Assembly: GCA_027010905.1 (NCBI GenBank)
Contig: JALVBA010000085.1
Coordinates: 1 to 11,422, forward strand
Origin: Marinilabiliaceae bacterium
Lineage (GTDB): Bacteria; Bacteroidota; Bacteroidia; Bacteroidales; Marinilabiliaceae
Length of the DNA stretch: 11,422 bases
Direction: 5' to 3'
Shown: positions 7,343 through 11,422 of the stretch, one piece after another
How positions within the stretch are numbered: position 1 is the first letter of the stretch
How the letters are laid out: each line of letters begins with the position of its first letter
The notes under the pieces: model-generated
Database searches by the model: none
Seen by the model: the letters and a program-made list of their open reading frames with translations, nothing else
Told to the model about the DNA's origin: nothing
Translations under genes and position numbers: made by a program

Positions 7343-7801
7343 ATGGATGCAATTGTTTTTGCTTATATCGGAATTGGATTGATGCTAGCCTTAACAGGAA
7401 TTGGTAGTGCTTATGGTGTTTCAATTGGTGGAAACGCCTCAATTGGAGCTTTGAAAAAGAACAGTGATGCTTTTGGAAATTATCTTGTGCTGAGTGCACT
7501 TCCCGGAACTCAGGGGCTTTATGGATTTGGTGGATTCTTTGTTTTTAGTACCTTATTCCCAGTTTTAACAGCTGAGATTACTTGGCTACAAGCTGGTGCT
7601 GTTTTTGGTGCTAGTATAGGGCTTGGCTTGGTCGGACTTTTTTCTGCTATTCGTCAGGGACAGGTTTGTGCTAATGGTATAGCTGCTATTGGCTCGGGAC
7701 ACGATGTGTTTGGTAACACTCTTATCCTTGCTGTATTTCCTGAGCTTTATGCTATTTTGGGCTTTGCTGCAGCATTTTTGATTGCCCTATCTGTTGCATA
7801 G
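7343..7801 (+). CDS. atpK: V-type ATP synthase subunit K (proteolipid ring, predicted Na+-binding)
   Basis: K is the membrane ring protein that carries the translocated ion. The 152 residues form four hydrophobic helices in two hairpins (about 1-70 and 85-152), a duplicated c-type subunit. The carboxylate is Glu134 in FPELYAILGF of helix 4; the first hairpin has Gln57 in LPGTQGLYGF instead. Leu53, Thr56, Gln57, Gln105 and Glu134 line up with the five Na+ ligands of Enterococcus hirae NtpK (Leu61, Thr64, Gln65, Gln110, Glu139), so sodium coupling is predicted. The frame is open from 7250, but the start is the ATG at 7343: the earlier part lies inside atpI and gives no family sequence. The stop is TAG. 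Two terminators follow. Confidence 0.96.
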   Translation: MDAIVFAYIGIGLMLALTGIGSAYGVSIGGNASIGALKKNSDAFGNYLVLSALPGTQGLYGFGGFFVFSTLFPVLTAEITWLQAGAVFGASIGLGLVGLFSAIRQGQVCANGIAAIGSGHDVFGNTLILAVFPELYAILGFAAAFLIALSVA

Positions 7802-7830
7802 CTAAGAAATAGTAATCTTATTTTGTGAAG

Positions 7831-7857
7831 GGATGACTTTTCTAGTCATCCTTTTTT
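7831..7857 (+). terminator. Rho-independent terminator after atpK
   Basis: A perfect 8-bp stem, GGATGACT (7831-7838) with AGTCATCC (7844-7851), closes a 5-nt loop and is followed directly by six T residues (7852-7857). It lies 29 bp after the atpK stop, in the right place to end the ATPase operon. Confidence 0.9.
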
Positions 7858-7864
7858 GCTTTTT

Positions 7865-7893
7865 AGACCGGTTGACATTATCGGTCTTTTTTT
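7865..7893 (+). terminator. Second, tandem terminator hairpin
   Basis: AGACCG (7865-7870) pairs with CGGTCT (7882-7887) around an 11-nt loop and runs into a T-run ending at 7893. It is weaker than the first hairpin because of the larger loop. With the first it gives a double stop between the ATPase operon and the stress-protein gene. Confidence 0.7.
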
Positions 7894-7907
7894 GTATCTT
7901 AGGTTTG
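7872..7907 (+). promoter_or_regulatory. Candidate Bacteroidetes promoter for the stress-protein gene
   Basis: TAGGTTTG at 7900-7907 matches the Bacteroidetes -7 element TAnnTTTG exactly, and an overlapping near-match TATCTTAG lies at 7895-7902. A TTG at 7872-7874 could serve as the -33 element. It is 20 bp from the near-match, a good spacing, but 25 bp from the exact match, which is long. The TTG lies in the loop of the second terminator hairpin. Either way a start near 7905-7915 would leave about 110 nt of leader before the preferred ATG at 8023. Confidence 0.4.
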
Positions 7908-8022
7908 GTGTGAAAATGTTCTTCCAATGCCGGAAATGTCCAGTAAGGATTCTCTCTACGGTAAAGGTTACGATGCCGGTTATATTTGGAATGTTGTGAG
8001 GTTAAACTTTAATTCTACTGCT

Positions 8023-8835
8023 ATGAAACATGTGCTATTATTAACTGACTTTTCCGATACTGCTCGTAATGCTATAATCTATGCTCTTGAAATGCTTAAA
8101 AATGAGAAGCTCTATTTTAAGCTTGTAAACACATACGACCTTGAGTTTAGTGGTAGCCCTTATGTTATGCAGGTTAAGGATGAGCTGGCGGCTGAAAGTC
8201 TGAAAGGACTTAAAAATGAGTTGCGACTGTTACACCGTTTATTCCCCGATTCGAGAATAGAGATAGAGTCACATTTTGGCTCTTTGGTTGAGGTAGTCAC
8301 TCGTGAAATAGATAAATACGACCCTGATTTAGTCGTTTTAGGAAACAGAGGAGAGAGTTTGTTTGAGCGATTCCTTTTGGGAAGTAATTCGCATGAGATA
8401 ATAAAACATATTTCAACTCCGCTACTTATTGTGCCTACAGGGGTACAGTTCAGAAAACCTGAGAAAATTGTGTTTGCCACTGACCTGAATGATTTTAAGC
8501 GCGATGAAATTATTAAGCCTGTTCGTGATATAGTTAACTATTTTAATGCCGAGCTGATGTTTGTAAATGTACTTGAAGAGGCTAAAGAGGACAGGTTTAA
8601 TGCTGAGCAAAAAATACTCTCTCACTTCCCCAAGATTAAACACAGTTTTCATTATCTCGTGGGTGTCGATGTGATGGGTAGAATATGTGAATTTGTTGAT
8701 AAGAGTCAAGCTGATATTGTTATTGTGATTAGGCATAATATCAGTTTCTTTGATAGGATGTTGCATCCAAGTGTAACTAAGAAGATGATACTGCATCCAA
8801 GGCATACCTTGGTTGTTTTGCGAGAAAAAGGTTAA
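8023..8835 (+). CDS. Universal stress protein, two UspA domains
   Basis: The 270-residue cytoplasmic protein has two tandem UspA folds (residues about 1-140 and 146-270). Domain 1 starts KHVLLLTDFSD with the conserved Asp9 and ends with an intact ATP-binding signature, G-2x-G-9x-G-S, at residues 107-121 (GNRGESLFERFLLGS). Domain 2 keeps the opening strand (IVFATDLND, Asp154), but the matching region (VIRHNISFFDRMLHPS) lacks the glycines, so only domain 1 is predicted to bind nucleotide. The frame is open from an ATG at 7927. The extra 32 residues resemble nothing in the family, and the ATG at 8023 places the first strand normally, so I prefer 8023. USP proteins modulate survival under stress; the specific target is unknown. 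The nnr gene follows after 31 bp. Confidence 0.9.
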   Translation: MKHVLLLTDFSDTARNAIIYALEMLKNEKLYFKLVNTYDLEFSGSPYVMQVKDELAAESLKGLKNELRLLHRLFPDSRIEIESHFGSLVEVVTREIDKYDPDLVVLGNRGESLFERFLLGSNSHEIIKHISTPLLIVPTGVQFRKPEKIVFATDLNDFKRDEIIKPVRDIVNYFNAELMFVNVLEEAKEDRFNAEQKILSHFPKIKHSFHYLVGVDVMGRICEFVDKSQADIVIVIRHNISFFDRMLHPSVTKKMILHPRHTLVVLREKG

Positions 8836-8840
8836 CTTTG
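8813..8840 (+). promoter_or_regulatory. Candidate internal promoter for nnr
   Basis: TAACTTTG at 8833-8840 matches TAnnTTTG exactly and overlaps the stop codon of the stress-protein gene. A TTG at 8813-8815 gives a 17-bp spacer, and another at 8809-8811 gives 21 bp. A start near 8847 would leave a leader of about 20 nt before the nnr ATG. Chance matches to this motif are not rare in AT-rich DNA, so this is tentative; simple co-transcription from the upstream gene is equally possible. Confidence 0.35.
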
Positions 8841-8866
8841 TTATAATAGAATAAAACCGGATTTGT

Positions 8867-10381
8867 ATGATTAAGATTTTTCCTGTAAATATTGTACCTC
8901 AAATAGATAAATATACAGTGGAGAATGAACCTGTTCTTTCAATAGATTTGATGGAGAGGGCAGCGAGGCAACTGTTTGAATGGATAGAGAAGAGGTTTAC
9001 TGAAAACAGAGTCGTACTATTTGCTGGTTGTGGAAATAATGGGGGAGATGCTTTGGCTTTGGCTCGAATGTTACTGTTGGAGGGTAGGGATGTAAAAGTT
9101 TTTCTGGTTAATCCTTCAGGAAAATTCTCTGTTGATGCAGATATCAATAAGGATAGGCTACTTGAAATAATCTCCCGAACAAGTGTTAATTTTCTGTCTG
9201 ATGAAAATGTGGAGATGCCAGAGCTGCACAGAGGCGATTTGATTATTGATGGTCTTTTGGGCTCAGGTCTTAATCGCCCTCTCAAAGGACTTTATGGTAG
9301 GGTTGTGAAGCATATCAACAGTTCCATATCAACAGTTGTGTCAATTGATATGCCATCAGGATTGTTTGGTGAAGATAACAGTGACAACAGCAGTGAGGGA
9401 ATAGTAAAGGCAGACTATACTCTCTCATTTCAATTTCCAAAACTCTCATTCTTACTTGCTGACAATGGAAGCTCTGCCGGTCAGTGGGAGTTGCTTGACA
9501 TTAGTCTGCATCCAAAAGCAATTGAAGAGTTTCAAACAGATTGGTATTTTGTTAATGAGAAGAGTGTTCATTCATTTATAAAAAAGAGAGATAAATTTTC
9601 GCATAAAGGCGATTATGGTCATGCTCTGCTTATGGCAGGTAGTTTTGGAAAGATGGGGGCTGCACTGTTGGCATCACATGGTTGTTTGAACTCCGGAGCA
9701 GGACTGTTAACTGTACATGTTCCGCATTATGGTTATCAGATAATGCAAACAGCCGTACCCGAAGTTATGGTAAGTATTGACCGATCAGATATTTTAGTCT
9801 CTGAATTTCCTGAGTTGGATATGTTCAATGCAATAGGCGTCGGCCCGGGTTTAGGAATCAAACAGAAAACACAAAAAGTGATAAGGAGTCTTCTGGAAGC
9901 TGTTGGTGTCAGACCGATAGTGCTGGATGCAGATGCACTTAATATAATTTCTGAAGACAAGGAGTTGTTAGACTTACTTCCTGAAAACTCTGTTCTAACT
10001 CCGCACCCTAAAGAGTTTGACAGGTTAGCAGGTGAGAGTAAAAGCCATTACCAGCGTTTCAAAAAGCTTGTTAGTTTTGTTAAGAGGTATAATGTGGTTG
10101 TTGTATTAAAAGGAGCACACACCATTATTGCCCTGCCTGACGGAAGGTGCTTTTTTAATTCAACTGGTAATCCCGGTATGGCTACCGCCGGAAGTGGTGA
10201 TGCACTTACCGGAGTTATTTTAGGATTACTGGCACAAAAGTATACTGTTGAGAATGCCGCAATACTTGGTGTCTATATCCATGGTTTGGCAGGCGATATA
10301 GCCTCAGACAAATATTCACAACAAGGAGTTACAGCATCTCGCATAATTGAAAATATTGGAAAAGGGTTTTTGATAGTGTGA
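8867..10381 (+). CDS. nnr: Bifunctional NAD(P)H-hydrate epimerase / ADP-dependent NAD(P)H-hydrate dehydratase
   Basis: This fused metabolite-repair enzyme converts damaged, hydrated NADH/NADPH back to the normal cofactors: the N-domain interconverts the R and S hydrates, and the C-domain dehydrates the S form with ADP. The 504 residues cover both domains. The YjeF-N part (about 1-215) contains AGCGNNGGD at 53-61, then DGLLGSGLNRPLKG and SIDMPSGL. The ribokinase-like C-part (about 235-504) has KGDYGHALLMAGS, DADALN at 354-359, LTPHPKEF, and NPGMATAGSGDALTG at 435-449 with the catalytic Asp445. No key motif is broken and the length is normal for the fusion. It follows the stress-protein gene by 31 bp on the same strand. 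No hairpin with a T-run is seen after its TGA stop. Confidence 0.96.
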   Translation: MIKIFPVNIVPQIDKYTVENEPVLSIDLMERAARQLFEWIEKRFTENRVVLFAGCGNNGGDALALARMLLLEGRDVKVFLVNPSGKFSVDADINKDRLLEIISRTSVNFLSDENVEMPELHRGDLIIDGLLGSGLNRPLKGLYGRVVKHINSSISTVVSIDMPSGLFGEDNSDNSSEGIVKADYTLSFQFPKLSFLLADNGSSAGQWELLDISLHPKAIEEFQTDWYFVNEKSVHSFIKKRDKFSHKGDYGHALLMAGSFGKMGAALLASHGCLNSGAGLLTVHVPHYGYQIMQTAVPEVMVSIDRSDILVSEFPELDMFNAIGVGPGLGIKQKTQKVIRSLLEAVGVRPIVLDADALNIISEDKELLDLLPENSVLTPHPKEFDRLAGESKSHYQRFKKLVSFVKRYNVVVVLKGAHTIIALPDGRCFFNSTGNPGMATAGSGDALTGVILGLLAQKYTVENAAILGVYIHGLAGDIASDKYSQQGVTASRIIENIGKGFLIV

Positions 10382-10581
10382 TTGCTGAGCCGTGCTTGAG
10401 ATTACCTGCTCTCTATGATGCTGATTGCTGATTATACGATGCAATCATGTGGTTGCGTAGGGATTACAAATCCGCGCCAGCGAGGGTCTGAAAAACAGAT
10501 GACAGAGAGAAGAGTACTATTAAAAGGATAAATATTTTCAAAACGTTCACCACACCCGCCATATTAACCAATCAGATAATT
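10382..10581. other. Convergent intergenic region with small palindromes
   Basis: The 200 bp between nnr and the oppositely oriented serine hydrolase contain no coding frame I can support. Three short inverted repeats are visible: GATTGC/GCAATC (10423-10428 with 10441-10446), GGATT-ACA-AATCC (10461-10473) and TCTG-AAAAA-CAGA (10486-10498). An 8-bp direct repeat ATTGCTGA occurs at 10381-10388 and 10424-10431. None is followed by a T-run on either strand, so none is a standard terminator. The middle part is richer in G and C than its surroundings and could be a degenerate REP-like element, but only one copy is in the window. Confidence 0.35.
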
Positions 10582-11422
10582 CTACTTCAGTATCTTCATC
10601 CCCTTTTCCAAATAGGTAATATCATCAGTTGGGTGATGACCCATGTAGCTATCACTACGAGTGCGGCCTAACCGAACGATAATGGCATTCTTTTCGGGTA
10701 TTGCAAATATGTACTGACCTAAAATGCCCCGGGCATAAGGGATATGTTTGCTGCCCGACTTTACTATCCACTATTGGTAACCATAAAAATCGAGAGGTTT
10801 GTTTTCATCATCCAGAAGATATCTTGCGGGTGTAGTTGCTTCGGTAATATATTTTTCTGAGATAACCTGCTTGTTACCAACCTTGCCGTGGTTAAGCAGT
10901 AGCCTGCCGAAGCGTGCAAAGTCGCGTGCATTACTATTGAAGCAGCAGTATGCCTTCTCCAGCCCATCTTTTTTATCCAGACACCAGAGAGCATCGTGCT
11001 CGGCACCCATAGGTTGCCAAAGTTTTTCGGTAGCGTAATCGTCCAGTGTTTTGCCGGTGGCATTTCTCACTATCAGAGAGAGTAGCTGTGTGTCACCGCT
11101 TTTGTAGCTAAAAAATTTTCCCGGTTGTTCTACAACGTACATCTTTTCAGCCAGACCCAGTAGGTCGTTACCGTAGTATGCCTGAGTTGTCATGCTCATG
11201 GGGGTACTGTAACTCTCATCCCAATTACTACCCGAGCTCATGGTAAGATGATTGCGTATTGTCAGTTCCCTGCTTTTGCCTTCGTTAAGATGGGGTATGA
11301 ATTTGTATGCAGGCTCGTTAACCGATTTTATTTTGCCCTCATCAATGGCTGTACCAATAAGAAGCGACACAAAGCTTTTAGCCATCGAAAAGGAGTTGGA
11401 GTAGGAGTAGGAGTCTTTGCCA
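10582..11422 (-). pseudogene. Serine hydrolase of the beta-lactamase superfamily (COG1680 type), 5' end beyond window, interrupted by an in-frame TAG
   Basis: The gene reads leftward and enters from the right edge, so its start is missing. The first in-frame ATG in the window (11385) is not the start: it is the Met of the catalytic S-x-x-K box, FSMAKSF, with the nucleophile Ser codon at 11386-11388. The family's second motif appears as YKSGDTQLL, a Y-x-S variant. Reading stops at TAG (10771-10773, after YGYQ), yet the same frame continues for 62 more codons to TAG at 10582-10584. These encode WIVKSG, then YARGILGQYIFAIPEKNAI and VRLGRTRSD, the normal end of the family. Homologues usually read YGYQWW here, so the stop most simply comes from one TGG-to-TAG change. 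The shortened product lacks the third active-site strand (RGILGQY) and is probably inactive. A sequencing error or readthrough would restore it. Secretion cannot be judged. Confidence 0.8.

Noticed and set aside
7916..7999. 27-codon upstream frame (starting MFFQCRKC) before the stress-protein gene
   Set aside because: Out of frame with the gene, no recognisable product, and no conserved feature; noted only because it overlaps the long leader.
10771..10773. Genome-wide reassignment of TAG as a sense codon
   Set aside because: atpK ends with TAG (7799-7801) at the normal family end, and the serine hydrolase frame itself ends with TAG at 10582-10584, so TAG functions as a stop here.
10799..11038. 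Plus-strand open frame opposite the serine hydrolase
   Set aside because: It is antisense to conserved serine-hydrolase coding sequence and shows no protein features of its own.

Overview
The window looks like a Bacteroidetes (probably Bacteroidales) chromosome. It is moderately AT-rich and has almost no Shine-Dalgarno-like sequence before its starts. It has matches to the Bacteroidetes -7 promoter element TAnnTTTG. Its main content is the bacterial A/V-type ATPase operon in the order E - DUF2764 - A - B - D - I - K, an order also known from Chlamydia and spirochaetes. The species cannot be determined from the sequence alone.

Layout, left to right. Positions 76-7801 hold seven tightly packed plus-strand ATPase genes: atpE (stator), a DUF2764 protein where subunits C and F sit in archaeal/Thermus operons, atpA (catalytic), atpB (non-catalytic), atpD (rotor shaft), atpI (membrane stator, subunit a) and atpK (proteolipid ring). 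Gaps are -17 to +27 bp, except for one 247-bp gap between atpB and atpD. That gap holds two arrays of degenerate short repeats that are reverse complements of each other, a large imperfect inverted repeat in the middle of the operon. Two hairpin/T-run terminators follow atpK. Next come a two-domain universal stress protein (8023-8835) and a fused NAD(P)H-hydrate epimerase/dehydratase (8867-10381). Convergent to these on the minus strand is the 3' part of a serine hydrolase of the beta-lactamase superfamily, which runs off the right edge and carries an in-frame amber codon.

How the genes work together: A3B3 with D (and probably the DUF2764 protein) forms the V1 motor and shaft, E forms the peripheral stalk, and I plus the K ring form the membrane ion channel. 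The K protein keeps all five residues known to bind Na+ in the Enterococcus hirae K ring, so a sodium-coupled enzyme is the best prediction. No recognisable F or G/H subunit is encoded here. The downstream stress and metabolite-repair genes appear to be a separate transcription unit.

The points most worth a second look are the complementary repeat arrays inside the ATPase operon, the DUF2764 protein as a possible central-stalk subunit, the predicted Na+ site, and the single nonsense codon (probably TGG to TAG) that removes the last 62 codons of the serine hydrolase.
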